Of a stretch of DNA of 17,105 bases, positions 1-7,675 are shown in pieces (the first letter of the stretch is position 1; each line of letters starts with the position of its first letter). The position numbers were made by a program, and so were the translations under genes. The stretch comes from Oscillospiraceae bacterium (GTDB lineage Bacteria; Bacillota; Clostridia; Oscillospirales; Oscillospiraceae). The notes under the pieces were generated by a model, which saw only the letters and a program-made list of their open reading frames with translations, did no database searches and was not told where the DNA came from. The DNA lies in contig JAQVYO010000019.1 in assembly GCA_028708585.1 (NCBI GenBank), positions 1 to 17,105 on the forward strand, in the 5' to 3' direction.

Positions 1-1
1 C

Positions 2-322
2 ATTGCAAGCGCAAAGCGGGAAGCCGATCAGATCAAGCGCCAAGCGGAAGAACAGGCGCGTCAACTGGTGGCGCAAGACAGTACGCTTCTGGTGGCGCGG
101 CAGAAGGGCCAGGAGATCGTTTGCGGCGCGGAAGAACGCGCCCGGGAGCTACGGCAGGTGGCTAACGAATATTGCGAGGATACGCTTCGGCGTACCGAAG
201 AAGCGATAGCCGCGGCATATGATGAGATCAAACGTTCCCGGACAAAATTTCGGACGGCTTCCGCCGCCGCGGCTCAGCAGCCCCAGCGGAACGTGGCTTA
301 TGACGCGGAAAAAGAAGCCTGA
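2..322 (+). CDS. C-terminal fragment of a coiled-coil protein, V-type ATPase subunit H-like
   Basis: The frame is open from the window edge and ends in TGA at 320-322, so 106 C-terminal residues are visible and the start lies upstream. The GTG at 68 is only an internal valine codon. The sequence is charged and helical, rich in K, R, E, Q and A with few aromatics or prolines until about residue 85. This is typical of a long amphipathic coiled coil, and it ends in a low-complexity Ala/Gln tail. Clostridial chromosomes often carry such a gene, annotated as 'ATPase' or 'vacuolar H+-ATPase subunit H', near coaD and ylbJ; I am matching it from memory of that family. Nothing indicates enzymatic activity. 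A structural or DivIVA-like role is possible but unproven. No membrane segment is visible in this part. Confidence 0.75.
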   Translation: MASAKREADQIKRQAEEQARQLVAQDSTLLVARQKGQEIVCGAEERARELRQVANEYCEDTLRRTEEAIAAAYDEIKRSRTKFRTASAAAAQQPQRNVAYDAEKEA

Positions 323-459
323 TTCCTTCCGGCAAAAAGCCTTTGACCTTGGCGCTGGAAGCGAATAAGAACGTTAGGCTAAATCTTATTTCTGCCGTGC
401 GCACGGGTCAGCTCTGCATGGCTTTTTTGCAGACTTTGCAGGACAATGTTTTTTGACAA

Positions 460-495
460 CGCCTCAAGGCGCGCGATATCGCGCGCCTTGAGGCG
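460..495. repeat. Perfect 36-bp palindrome; possible terminator or operator
   Basis: Two 18-nt arms pair without a mismatch and without a spacer, centred between 477 and 478. The left arm starts CGCCTCAAGG and the inner part is GC-rich around GATATC. On the plus strand it is followed by a short TTTT (499-502), so it may end transcription of the coiled-coil gene. On the minus strand it is followed by an A-run and would be a poor terminator. A TTGACA at 453-458 sits just before it, so a repressor-binding role is another possibility. As RNA, the innermost bases would have to form the loop. Confidence 0.6.
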
Positions 496-743
496 CAGAT
501 TTTAATTGGACACTAAAACCTTGCGCCAGGATGTTTTTGGCTTTCCGGGTGGATTCGCGGAATATTTTTAAATCGTAAAGTCCTGCAGGCTTGGGATACA
601 GGCTGTAAACGCCTGCCACCAGCCGGAACTTTTTGGGCGGAGCCACGTCTATAATATAGAATGCGCCGCTTTTTGCAATTTTTCCTGCATGAACCGGCGG
701 CCGCCGATCTCCTTTGCTGCCGGTTTGGTTTTGGGAAAAAGAA

Positions 744-772
744 TACACATTCCGGTTAAAGTGTGATAAAAT
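744..772 (+). promoter_or_regulatory. Candidate sigma-A promoter for the lipoprotein/two-component operon
   Basis: TACACA (744-749, four of six matches to the -35 consensus), a 17-bp spacer and TAAAAT (767-772, five of six for the -10) lie about 48 bp before the TTG start of the lipoprotein. A short inverted repeat, CAGGG/CCCTG (781-797), falls near the predicted transcript start. Confidence 0.4.
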
Positions 773-819
773 AAGCAAATCAGGGCTTTAAACCCTGGGA
801 GAAAGGAGTGTGACCGAAT

Positions 820-2163
820 TTGGGAAGGAAGATGGCGATGCTTATGACGTTCATTCTTCTGTTTCTCCTGGCGGCCGGCTGTTCTTTCAAATCCGGTGAC
901 GAGCTGTATTGCCTCCCGCAAGCGCCGGATGATTATTTAAAATTGCAGGCTCAACTGGATGAAGTGATAAAAAACGGTGCGGAATATGCGGCGCCTCAGG
1001 CGGGGAACAACACGCAAACGGTGCAGATGGTGGACTTAAACGGCGACGGCGTAAAGGAAGCTGTGGCCTTTTTTCGGGATACAACCAGCCAACAACCGCT
1101 GAGAATCTACATTTATCAGCAGAAAGAAGAAGGATATGAGATCGCGGCGATTATTGAAGGGGATGGCGTTGCCATCAACAGCATTACCTACACCCAGCTA
1201 ACCGGCGATAATTGGAGCGAAATTATTGTGTGCTGGCAAATGAGCACAAAAGTGCAGTCTATGACGGTCTATGATATCAAGAATTTTTCCGTTTCCCAGA
1301 TGATGCAGGAAAGTTATACAAAATTTGCCGTTTGTGATATGGATCAGGATAATCGGGAAGAAATTATCGTGTTCCATGCGGATAAAGGCGATATGGGGTG
1401 CCATGCGGATTATTTTGATTATGACGGGAAGGATCTTGTACAGACCGATTCGGTGCAACTTTCAAATGGAATTGATGAGATCACGAATATTAAGGCCGGA
1501 AAGCTGGTGAATTTTATTCCCGCCTTATTTGTGGAAAGCCAGTGTGCTGGAGGAGAAATTGTGACCGACATTTTTGCATGCAGGAACGGGCGGATGGAAA
1601 ACATTACGCGAGATTCCGCAACGGGAGTCAGCGCCCATACAGTACGGTACTATTCCGTGTTCTGTACCGATATCAATAAAGATGGCATTGTGGAAGTTCC
1701 GCTGCCGGTGAAGCTGCCTGCCTATAAACCCACCGGTTCCGATAATTATTGGATGATTCACTGGGTGCAATATGCTTTGAACGGAACATATACCCGGGCT
1801 TTGACCACTTACCACAATTATTCCGACGGATGGTATCTGATTCTGCCGGAAAAATGGGTGGAGAATATTACCGTTTCCCGATCGGATTCGATTTCAGGCG
1901 AACGGTCCATTGTATTTTCCCAGCGGACCGGTGAAAATTCCGCGCCGATTCCGTTTCTGACCATCAGCAAGTTGACGGGAGCCAACCGGGAAGAGCGCTC
2001 CAAACTGGGAAACCGGTTTGTTTTGATGAGGGATGCGGATGGCACCGACGCCATTTATACCGGGGAGTTTGCGGCAAATCAAGCGAATAAAACGTATATG
2101 ATTGGGAAAGAGGCGCTGCTCAAGCAGTTCCATCTTATTTCGGTTGACTGGAATGAAGGTTAG
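820..2163 (+). CDS. Lipoprotein with FG-GAP/EF-hand-like repeats, first gene of a two-component operon
   Basis: A predicted 447-residue secreted lipoprotein. Residues 1-21 form a signal peptide: a positive GRK start, hydrophobic core 8-19, and LLAAGC with C21 as the probable lipidated cysteine. The TTG start at 820 is preferred because AAAGGAG (802-808) lies 11 nt upstream and it retains the GRK region; ATG 832 or 838 are alternatives. Three loops fit the D-x-[DN]-x-D-x-x-x-E metal-binding pattern of FG-GAP/VCBS and EF-hand-like repeats: D72-N74-D76-E80, D173-D175-D177-E181 and D284-N286-D288-E292. A fourth, around 126-134, is degenerate. Such repeats usually build beta-propeller folds that bind calcium or ligands. 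No catalytic motif is visible. The stop lies 33 nt before the response regulator start, so the three genes probably form one operon and this protein may feed a signal to the kinase; that link is an inference. Confidence 0.8.
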   Translation: MGRKMAMLMTFILLFLLAAGCSFKSGDELYCLPQAPDDYLKLQAQLDEVIKNGAEYAAPQAGNNTQTVQMVDLNGDGVKEAVAFFRDTTSQQPLRIYIYQQKEEGYEIAAIIEGDGVAINSITYTQLTGDNWSEIIVCWQMSTKVQSMTVYDIKNFSVSQMMQESYTKFAVCDMDQDNREEIIVFHADKGDMGCHADYFDYDGKDLVQTDSVQLSNGIDEITNIKAGKLVNFIPALFVESQCAGGEIVTDIFACRNGRMENITRDSATGVSAHTVRYYSVFCTDINKDGIVEVPLPVKLPAYKPTGSDNYWMIHWVQYALNGTYTRALTTYHNYSDGWYLILPEKWVENITVSRSDSISGERSIVFSQRTGENSAPIPFLTISKLTGANREERSKLGNRFVLMRDADGTDAIYTGEFAANQANKTYMIGKEALLKQFHLISVDWNEG

Positions 2164-2196
2164 GCTTCGCATGGAGTTCTGAAGGGGGAGGATAGC

Positions 2197-2883
2197 ATGA
2201 AAAAGGTACTTGTATTGGAGGATGAAGCTAGTATTCGCAGCTTTGTGGTGATTAATTTAAAGCGTGCGGGATATGAAGCGGTGGAAGCCGAGACGGGAGA
2301 GGAAGCACTCAATCAATTGCGTTTACATCCAGGCATTCGGGTGGCGCTCTTGGATATTATGCTGCCTGATATGGATGGCTTTGAGGTTTGCCGCCGCATC
2401 CGCGCAGGCAATCCGAAAATCGGTATTATTATGCTGACTGCCCGCACACAGGAAATGGATAAAGTAACCGGACTGATGACAGGCGCCGACGACTATGTGA
2501 CAAAACCGTTTTCCCCGGCGGAATTGACCGCGCGGATCGACGCCCTTTACCGGCGTACCGGAGGCGGGGAGGAAGAAGAAACCGGCGAATTGCGACAGGA
2601 TCCGTTTTTGCTCAATACCAGGAACCGGACGCTGGAAAAGGGCGGAAAACGGATTAAGCTTACGCAAGTGGAATACGCCATTATGAAAACATTTATGGAT
2701 AATCCCGGGAAAGCGCTTTCCCGGGAGGAAATCCTGGACACCGTTTGGGGCAGGGATTATTTCGGCGAGCTGAAAATTGTGGATGTCAATATTCGGCGGC
2801 TGCGTATTAAAATTGAGGACGACCCGACCAATCCTTCTTATATTACGACGGTATGGGGGTACGGTTATAAATGGGGTTTTTAA
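2197..2883 (+). CDS. OmpR/PhoB-family response regulator
   Basis: A 228-residue cytoplasmic transcription regulator of standard length. The receiver domain (about 1-118) has the acidic pocket E8-D9, phospho-acceptor D53 in LLDIMLPDMDG, switch residue T81 and K103 in TKPF. A short acidic linker (GGGEEEETGE, 123-132) leads to a winged-helix DNA-binding domain (about 134-228) containing VDVNIRRLRIKIEDDP and the terminal GYGYKW typical of this class. The ATG at 2197 follows a GGGGGAGG ribosome binding site. The gene overlaps the kinase downstream by 13 nt, the usual arrangement for a cognate pair. Phosphorylation at D53 by that kinase is expected from the family. The target genes cannot be told from the sequence, although autoregulation of the operon is common in this class. 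I give no gene symbol because similarity to PhoP, WalR or ResD is only general. Confidence 0.95.
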   Translation: MKKVLVLEDEASIRSFVVINLKRAGYEAVEAETGEEALNQLRLHPGIRVALLDIMLPDMDGFEVCRRIRAGNPKIGIIMLTARTQEMDKVTGLMTGADDYVTKPFSPAELTARIDALYRRTGGGEEEETGELRQDPFLLNTRNRTLEKGGKRIKLTQVEYAIMKTFMDNPGKALSREEILDTVWGRDYFGELKIVDVNIRRLRIKIEDDPTNPSYITTVWGYGYKWGF

Positions 2884-4328
2884 AAATGCGGTTTTCCAAA
2901 GACAAACCGGCGAACAGCTTCTTGAATCCGGCAAAAATGCACGGGTTGAGAAAGCGCTGGATGTTCAACAATATCAGCGTTGTTGTTTTTATTGTAACCT
3001 TTGCCGTAGTGGGCATTTCCACCGCCCTTGCCAGTTACTTTTATTCCAGCATGAGTACGGGACTCCTTGCCAAGGCTCAGACGGCCTCCAATTTTTTTAA
3101 AAACATTCAAACTTCCGCGGCCTATATCCAGTATGCGGAAAATTTAACGGAAACTTTTACTGACAAGGATAAGCTGGAGCTTCAATTTATCAATGCCAAC
3201 GGGCTGATCCAGCTTTCCTCTTATGGGTTGACTGCCGGTACATCTCCTGGAACGGGGGATATCTCCAACGCGATTTCCGCCGGAACCATCAGCCTGTGGA
3301 GAGGGACGGACCCCTCCACAGGAGAACGGATTATGGCAGTTTCCAGCCCCATTGTTGTGGGCGATCAGGTCGTGGGGCTTTTGCGGTATGTTACCAGTTT
3401 GAAAGTGGTGGACCAGCAGATTTTTATCATTATCGGCATATCCATTCTCATTGGCATCGGGATCATCGCCATCGTGTACAGTTCTAATTTGTATTTTATC
3501 CGGTCCATTGTGGAGCCGGTGGCGGAAATGACCCAAATTGCCAAGCGAATTGCCGCCGGCGGCTATGGCGTGCAGATTGAAAAAAAATTTAATGACGAGA
3601 TTGGGGAATTGAGCGATACCATCAATGATATGTCCATGAAAATTAGCCAGTCGGAAAAAATGAAGTCAGAATTTATTTCCTCTGTTTCCCATGAACTGCG
3701 CACGCCGCTGACTGCCATCAGCGGCTGGGCGGAGACGCTGGCGGCGGGCGAGGTGCAGGAACAGGAAGATATGCAAAAGGGGCTGAATATTATCGTCAGC
3801 GAATCCCGACGCCTTACCAAACTGGTAGAAGAACTGCTGGAATTTTCAAGAATTGAAGACGGGCGCTTTTTCCTTAATATTGAGCCGGTGGATATTAAAG
3901 CCGCTTTGGAAGACGCGGTATTTACCTATCGGGAGTTTTTTCGCAAGGAGGGCATTTTACTGGAATACCGGGAATGCGAAGAGGATATTCCAGAACTGTC
4001 CGCAGACCCCAGCCGCTTACATCAGGTCTTTTCAAACCTCCTGGATAATGCCGCAAAGCATGGCGGCAGCGGCAAGAAAATTATTGTTTCCATTGAGAAG
4101 CTGGAACATGAGGTGCGCATCACAGTGCGGGATTTTGGACCGGGCATTCCTCCAGAGGAACTGCCGCATGTGAAGTATATGTTTTATAAAGGAAGCTCCA
4201 AGGCGCGGGGCAACGGCATCGGCCTTTCGGTTTGCGAAGAAATTGTGGGACTCCACAACGGTCGGCTGGAAATTTCAAACGCGGAAGGCGGCGGCGTCGA
4301 GGCGGCCATTTATCTGCCGTTCAATTAA
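2871..4328 (+). CDS. Membrane sensor histidine kinase with HAMP domain
   Basis: Up to 485 residues. TM1 is about 35-58, an extracytoplasmic sensor region about 59-182 resembles a Cache/PAS-like fold (LQFINANGLIQLSS, GERIMAVSSPIVVGDQVVGLLRYV), TM2 is about 184-209, and a HAMP linker follows at about 210-262. The HisKA domain has H274 in SVSHELRTPL. The HATPase domain shows the N-box with N393 (LLDNAAKH), the DFGPGIP box from D421, and GNGIGLSV at 447-454. All residues needed for autophosphorylation look intact. The start is uncertain: ATG 2871 lies inside the regulator gene, and ATG 2886 or 2937 are in frame. Ribosome binding sites are poor, which suggests translational coupling to the regulator. 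The kinase should phosphorylate D53 of that regulator. Its ligand is unknown; the neighbouring lipoprotein is a candidate partner. Confidence 0.93.
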   Translation: MGFLKMRFSKDKPANSFLNPAKMHGLRKRWMFNNISVVVFIVTFAVVGISTALASYFYSSMSTGLLAKAQTASNFFKNIQTSAAYIQYAENLTETFTDKDKLELQFINANGLIQLSSYGLTAGTSPGTGDISNAISAGTISLWRGTDPSTGERIMAVSSPIVVGDQVVGLLRYVTSLKVVDQQIFIIIGISILIGIGIIAIVYSSNLYFIRSIVEPVAEMTQIAKRIAAGGYGVQIEKKFNDEIGELSDTINDMSMKISQSEKMKSEFISSVSHELRTPLTAISGWAETLAAGEVQEQEDMQKGLNIIVSESRRLTKLVEELLEFSRIEDGRFFLNIEPVDIKAALEDAVFTYREFFRKEGILLEYRECEEDIPELSADPSRLHQVFSNLLDNAAKHGGSGKKIIVSIEKLEHEVRITVRDFGPGIPPEELPHVKYMFYKGSSKARGNGIGLSVCEEIVGLHNGRLEISNAEGGGVEAAIYLPFN

Positions 4329-4413
4329 GCGCCGGGCCGGAAAGGGCGCGCGGTACTGAGGCGAAGTTTTGGCAGTCCTTCCGGGGGGGATGGGAAGCCT
4401 TAGGCGGATTTGC

Positions 4414-4442
4414 TTGCGTTTTTCGCAGAACTCTGTCATAAT
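4414..4442 (+). promoter_or_regulatory. Candidate promoter for the DUF1385-prmC-recA cluster
   Basis: TTGCGT (4414-4419), a 17-bp spacer and CATAAT (4437-4442) lie in the 161-bp gap after the kinase gene, 47 bp before the next start. A weak GCGCC/GGCGC hairpin (4329-4349) without a T-run precedes it. Confidence 0.45.
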
Positions 4443-4489
4443 AAATATCATTGACTTAGACTTATGAACAAGGAGGCTGATGTCCTAAT

Positions 4490-5461
4490 ATGACGGAACA
4501 AGGAAGCCAGGATCAGCAGAAGAACGCCTGTTTTCGCACGACCATCGGCGGACAAGCTTTAATAGAAGGCATTATGATGCGCGGTCCCGGAAAACAGGCC
4601 GTGGTGGTGCGTACCTCCGAAGGATTGACGGAAAAAGTGGATGAACTGAAGCTTGTCAAGGAACGGCATCCCATTTTAGGCTGGCCGGTGATTCGCGGCG
4701 TAGTTAATTTTTTAGACAGTATGGTGAAAGGAATGCAGGCTCTCACCTATTCGGCCAGTTTGTATGAAGGCGAAGAAGGAGAGGCGGAGGAACAGCCCTC
4801 TAAATTTGAAATGTGGCTGGAGAAGAAACTTGGGAGCGAGGCCGCCGGTCGGTTTTTTATTGGCTTTGCGGTTTTTTTGGGCATTGTGTTTTCCGTTGGG
4901 CTTTTTATTTTGCTGCCCACAGTGGTTGCGGGGTTGTTTTCCCATATTCTCACGTCCTCCATTGCGCGCAATCTGGCGGAAGGCGCGCTCCGCATTCTCA
5001 TTTTTTTGGCTTATTTATGGATTATGTCGTTTATGAAGGATATGAGGCGCGTGTTTGCGTATCATGGGGCGGAACATAAAACAATCTTTTGTTATGAAGC
5101 CGGACTGGATCTGACGGTGGAAAACGTCCGCCGCCAGCCGAAACATCACCCGCGCTGCGGCACCAGCTTTCTTTTTGTGGTGATGATTATTTCAATTCTG
5201 GCCTTCTCGCTGTTGCAGTGGTCCAATGTCTTTGTGCGGATTCTCACCCGTTTGCTTCTGCTTCCGGTTGTGGTTGGGATTAGTTATGAAATCAACCGTT
5301 ATATAGGGCGGCACGACAACCTTTTCACCAAGATTTTAACCGCCCCCGGTCTTTGGCTCCAGAACTGGACCACCAATGAGCCGGATGACAGCATGATGGA
5401 AGTGGGAATTCGTTCGCTGAAATTGGTGATTCCAGAAGAAAAGGGAGCCGATACATGGTGA
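4490..5461 (+). CDS. yqhQ: DUF1385 family membrane protein (YqhQ-like)
   Basis: A 323-residue protein of the DUF1385 family, recognised from the signature GGQALIEGIMMRGP (20-33), the histidine-rich YHGAEHK (191-197) and HPRCGTS (220-226). Four hydrophobic stretches (about 122-154, 166-182, 226-243 and 249-266) suggest an integral membrane protein, with the conserved His, Glu and Cys residues placed between them like a possible metal site. An acidic patch, EGEEGEAEE, occupies 93-101. The function is not established for the family as far as I know. The ATG at 4490 follows AAGGAGG (4470-4476) by 13 nt. In many clostridia the gene sits beside prmC and prfA, as it does here with prmC, which hints at conserved co-expression but does not define a role. 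The 92-bp gap after it holds an A/T-rich stretch with a T7 run but no GC stem. Confidence 0.9.
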   Translation: MTEQGSQDQQKNACFRTTIGGQALIEGIMMRGPGKQAVVVRTSEGLTEKVDELKLVKERHPILGWPVIRGVVNFLDSMVKGMQALTYSASLYEGEEGEAEEQPSKFEMWLEKKLGSEAAGRFFIGFAVFLGIVFSVGLFILLPTVVAGLFSHILTSSIARNLAEGALRILIFLAYLWIMSFMKDMRRVFAYHGAEHKTIFCYEAGLDLTVENVRRQPKHHPRCGTSFLFVVMIISILAFSLLQWSNVFVRILTRLLLLPVVVGISYEINRYIGRHDNLFTKILTAPGLWLQNWTTNEPDDSMMEVGIRSLKLVIPEEKGADTW

Positions 5462-5553
5462 TTCCATTCAAAAAAGAGAAGATCTGTTTTTTTCTATTAT
5501 TTTAGGATTTAAACGGCTTTCTGAAAATTTGTAACTGTCACCGGAGGTGCCTT

Positions 5554-6489
5554 GTGGCGATTACATATAACAATTTATATTTAAATGCCCGGAGGAAACT
5601 GCTGCGGGCGGGTGTAACCGCTGCGGCATTGGAAGCCCGGGAATTAATCTGCTTTGCCGCCGGGAAGACCAAGGAAAGTTTTTTTCGGGACATGTGCTTA
5701 TATGTTCCAGCGCACGCGGAGCAGCGGGCGGGCGAACTGCTGGAGCGGCGGATTTTAGGAGAGCCAGTTGCCTACATCATTGGGGAGTGGGATTTTTACG
5801 GGCTTCGTTTGGATATTTCGCGGGACGTTTTGGTGCCCCGCGTGGATACGGAACAGCTTGCGGGCCGGGCTGTTGCACTGGCCCAAAAGGCCGGAGAAGG
5901 CGCGAGAGTGCTGGACCTTTGCGCCGGCAGCGGATGTGTGGGGCTTGCTGCGGCGGCCAACGCACCGGGCTGCAGGGTGACATTGGCGGATTGGTCGGAA
6001 GCCGCAATGCGGATTTGCAAGCAAAATGTGCGCCGTAATCATTTGACCGCTCAGATCACCGCTTTTCCGGTCAATGCGTTGGAATATCCGCCTTCCGCTC
6101 TGATGAATTTTGATATCATTGTCTGTAATCCTCCCTACATTCCAACGGAAGACTGCAAGACGCTGGACGAATCTGTTTTGTGGGAACCACAGCTTGCCCT
6201 GGACGGCGGAGAGGACGGCCTTTTGTTTTACCGGGCCATCACAGAAAAATGGAGCGGCGCTCTGCGGCTGGGGGGAACTCTTTTGTTTGAAGTAGGCATT
6301 GGGCAGGCAGACGCGGTGAAGCGGCTGATGGCGGAAAACGGGTTTGACAATATTTGCGCTTATCCCGACGATCAGGGTATTTCCCGGGTAGTGGAGGGTA
6401 TGGTGGTTCAAAACATAACGCGGGACGAACGAGGGGATATACCGGAGGAGCGTCCGCGCATAAACGGAGGTCATAATTATGGCGGATAA
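5554..6489 (+). CDS. prmC: Peptide chain release factor N5-glutamine methyltransferase
   Basis: PrmC (HemK) transfers a methyl group from S-adenosylmethionine to the glutamine of the GGQ motif in release factors RF1 and RF2 and so raises termination efficiency. The 311-residue protein has a helical N-terminal domain (about 1-75), VPRVDTE (94-100), the SAM-binding loop DLCAGSG (121-127) and the catalytic NPPYIP (192-197). It uses a GTG start, supported by GGAGG (5543-5547) six nt upstream. The last ~27 residues, after VVEG, look like an unconserved tail. Its codons carry the recA ribosome binding site and the gene overlaps recA by 11 nt, so the two are probably co-translated. The usual partner prfA is not in the window. 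Confidence 0.95.
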   Translation: MAITYNNLYLNARRKLLRAGVTAAALEARELICFAAGKTKESFFRDMCLYVPAHAEQRAGELLERRILGEPVAYIIGEWDFYGLRLDISRDVLVPRVDTEQLAGRAVALAQKAGEGARVLDLCAGSGCVGLAAAANAPGCRVTLADWSEAAMRICKQNVRRNHLTAQITAFPVNALEYPPSALMNFDIIVCNPPYIPTEDCKTLDESVLWEPQLALDGGEDGLLFYRAITEKWSGALRLGGTLLFEVGIGQADAVKRLMAENGFDNICAYPDDQGISRVVEGMVVQNITRDERGDIPEERPRINGGHNYGG

Positions 6490-7675
6490 AAAGAAACCGT
6501 TGGTATCGCCGGCGCCGGCTACCGATAAAAAAAAGGCGCTGGAAACCGCAATGGCACAAATTGAAAAAGCTTATGGCAAAGGGTCCATTATGCGTCTTGG
6601 AGAAAATACAAATGTGATTGTGGAATCCATCCCCACCGGTTCCATTGCGCTGGATTTGGCCCTGGGCATTGGAGGCATTCCAAAGGGCCGCATCATTGAG
6701 ATCTATGGGCCGGAATCTTCCGGAAAAACGACTCTGGCTCTTCATATTTTGGCGCAGGCCCAAAAAAAAGGCGGAGAGGTCGCTTTTGTGGACGCGGAGC
6801 ATGCGCTGGACCCCACCTATGCTAGCGCTTTGGGAGTTAATATTGACGAGCTGTTGATTTCCCAGCCGGATACCGGAGAACAGGGCTTGGAAATTACCGA
6901 TTCGCTGGTGCGTTCCGGCGCTGTGGACGTTGTGGTGGTAGACTCTGTGGCGGCGCTGGTTCCGCGGGCGGAAATTGAGGGGGACATGGGAGACGCCTAT
7001 GTCGGCTTGCAGGCAAGGCTTATGAGCCAGGCGTTGCGGAAGCTGGCCGGCTCCATCTCCAAGACCAATTGTGTGGTTATTTTCATCAACCAGCTGCGGG
7101 AAAAGGTAGGCGTTTCCTATGGAAATCCAGAAGTGACCACCGGTGGCCGGGCGCTGAAATTTTACTCCAGCGTGCGTATTGACGTGCGCCGCAAGGAACC
7201 TGTTAAAAACGGAACGGAAATCATCGGAAACCATACCAAAGCCAAAATTGTCAAAAATAAAGTGGCGCCCCCCTTTCGGATTGCGGAATTTGATATTATT
7301 TATGGGGAAGGCATTTCCCGCTATAGCGAGCTGGTGGATATGGGCGTAGAGTTGGGGCATGTACAAAAGAGCGGTTCCTGGTATTCCATAGGAGACCTGC
7401 GCATTGGACAGGGAAAAGAAGCCGCAAAAACATTTTTAAAGGAACATCCGGACAAAGCGGATGAGCTGGAGGAAAATATCCGGAAGGACGCGGACAAACT
7501 GGTTTATAAGCAGACCAAATCTTCAAAATCCGATACAGAACAGGATGAAGAAGAACAAAGTGAGAAATTTTTCGACGAACAGCCGGCAGATGATTTTGAA
7601 GGAAAAACGGATGTTCATGCCGCCGGAAAGCCTATAGATGTGTCTGCGGAGGATTTTGAGGATGATGCTGATTAA
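6479..7675 (+). CDS. recA: Recombinase RecA
   Basis: RecA forms ATP-dependent filaments on single-stranded DNA, drives strand exchange and promotes LexA cleavage in the SOS response. The 398-residue sequence has the Walker A motif GPESSGKT (77-84), the Walker B strand VVVVDSVAAL (151-160), and the FINQLREKVGVSYGNPE segment (202-218) with its DNA-binding L2 neighbourhood. There is no intein. The ATG follows GGAGG at 6466-6470. After the conserved core, about 50 extra residues (roughly 349-398) form a strongly acidic tail; B. subtilis RecA ends near residue 348. Acidic tails are known to moderate RecA binding to duplex DNA, so this one may be regulatory. I saw no GAAC-N4-GTTC LexA-type operator just upstream, where the prmC coding sequence lies. 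The gene overlaps recX by 14 nt. Confidence 0.98.
   Translation: MADKKKPLVSPAPATDKKKALETAMAQIEKAYGKGSIMRLGENTNVIVESIPTGSIALDLALGIGGIPKGRIIEIYGPESSGKTTLALHILAQAQKKGGEVAFVDAEHALDPTYASALGVNIDELLISQPDTGEQGLEITDSLVRSGAVDVVVVDSVAALVPRAEIEGDMGDAYVGLQARLMSQALRKLAGSISKTNCVVIFINQLREKVGVSYGNPEVTTGGRALKFYSSVRIDVRRKEPVKNGTEIIGNHTKAKIVKNKVAPPFRIAEFDIIYGEGISRYSELVDMGVELGHVQKSGSWYSIGDLRIGQGKEAAKTFLKEHPDKADELEENIRKDADKLVYKQTKSSKSDTEQDEEEQSEKFFDEQPADDFEGKTDVHAAGKPIDVSAEDFEDDAD
7648..7652 (+). promoter_or_regulatory. Ribosome binding site that sets the recX start
   Basis: GGAGG lies nine nt before ATG 7662, inside the end of recA. It favours that start over the upstream in-frame ATG at 7638, which lacks such a site. 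Confidence 0.7.

Larger units (their letters stand above)
323..819. other. 497-bp gap rich in inverted repeats, with a doubtful minus-strand frame
   Basis: No convincing plus-strand gene lies here. Dyad symmetries seen by eye are AATAAGA/TCTTATT (364-370 and 384-390), a 12-bp palindrome CCGTGCGCACGG (395-406), TCTGCA/TGCAGA (413-418 and 428-433), the 36-bp palindrome at 460-495, and CAGGG/CCCTG (781-785 and 793-797). A minus-strand frame is open from 787 down to its stop at 464-466, with a TTG at 778-776. It has protein-like composition, for example VAGVYSLYPKPAGLYDLKI, but no ribosome binding site and no family I recognise. I do not call it a gene. The right end carries the promoter and ribosome binding site of the lipoprotein gene. 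Confidence 0.6.

Noticed and set aside
453..481. TTGACA plus ATATCG as a promoter, also seen at 10344-10372
   Set aside because: The -35 is perfect but ATATCG is a poor -10; the shared spacing is most likely chance and the spacer at 459-475 is part of the palindrome.
2323..2934. Minus-strand frame opposite the response regulator, and similar ones at 5755-6474, 9699-10391 and 14469-15032
   Set aside because: All lie across confidently identified genes and show no motifs or ribosome binding sites.
4329..4349. GCGCC/GGCGC hairpin as a terminator for the kinase operon
   Set aside because: The stem is only five bp and no T-run follows.
6300..6478. LexA/SOS operator before recA
   Set aside because: GAACGAGG occurs near 6428 but lacks the matching GTTC half at four bases, so no operator of the GAAC-N4-GTTC type is supported.
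6239..7366. 375-codon minus-strand frame opposite prmC and recA
   Set aside because: It is antisense to two certain genes, with shadow-like composition and no start signal.
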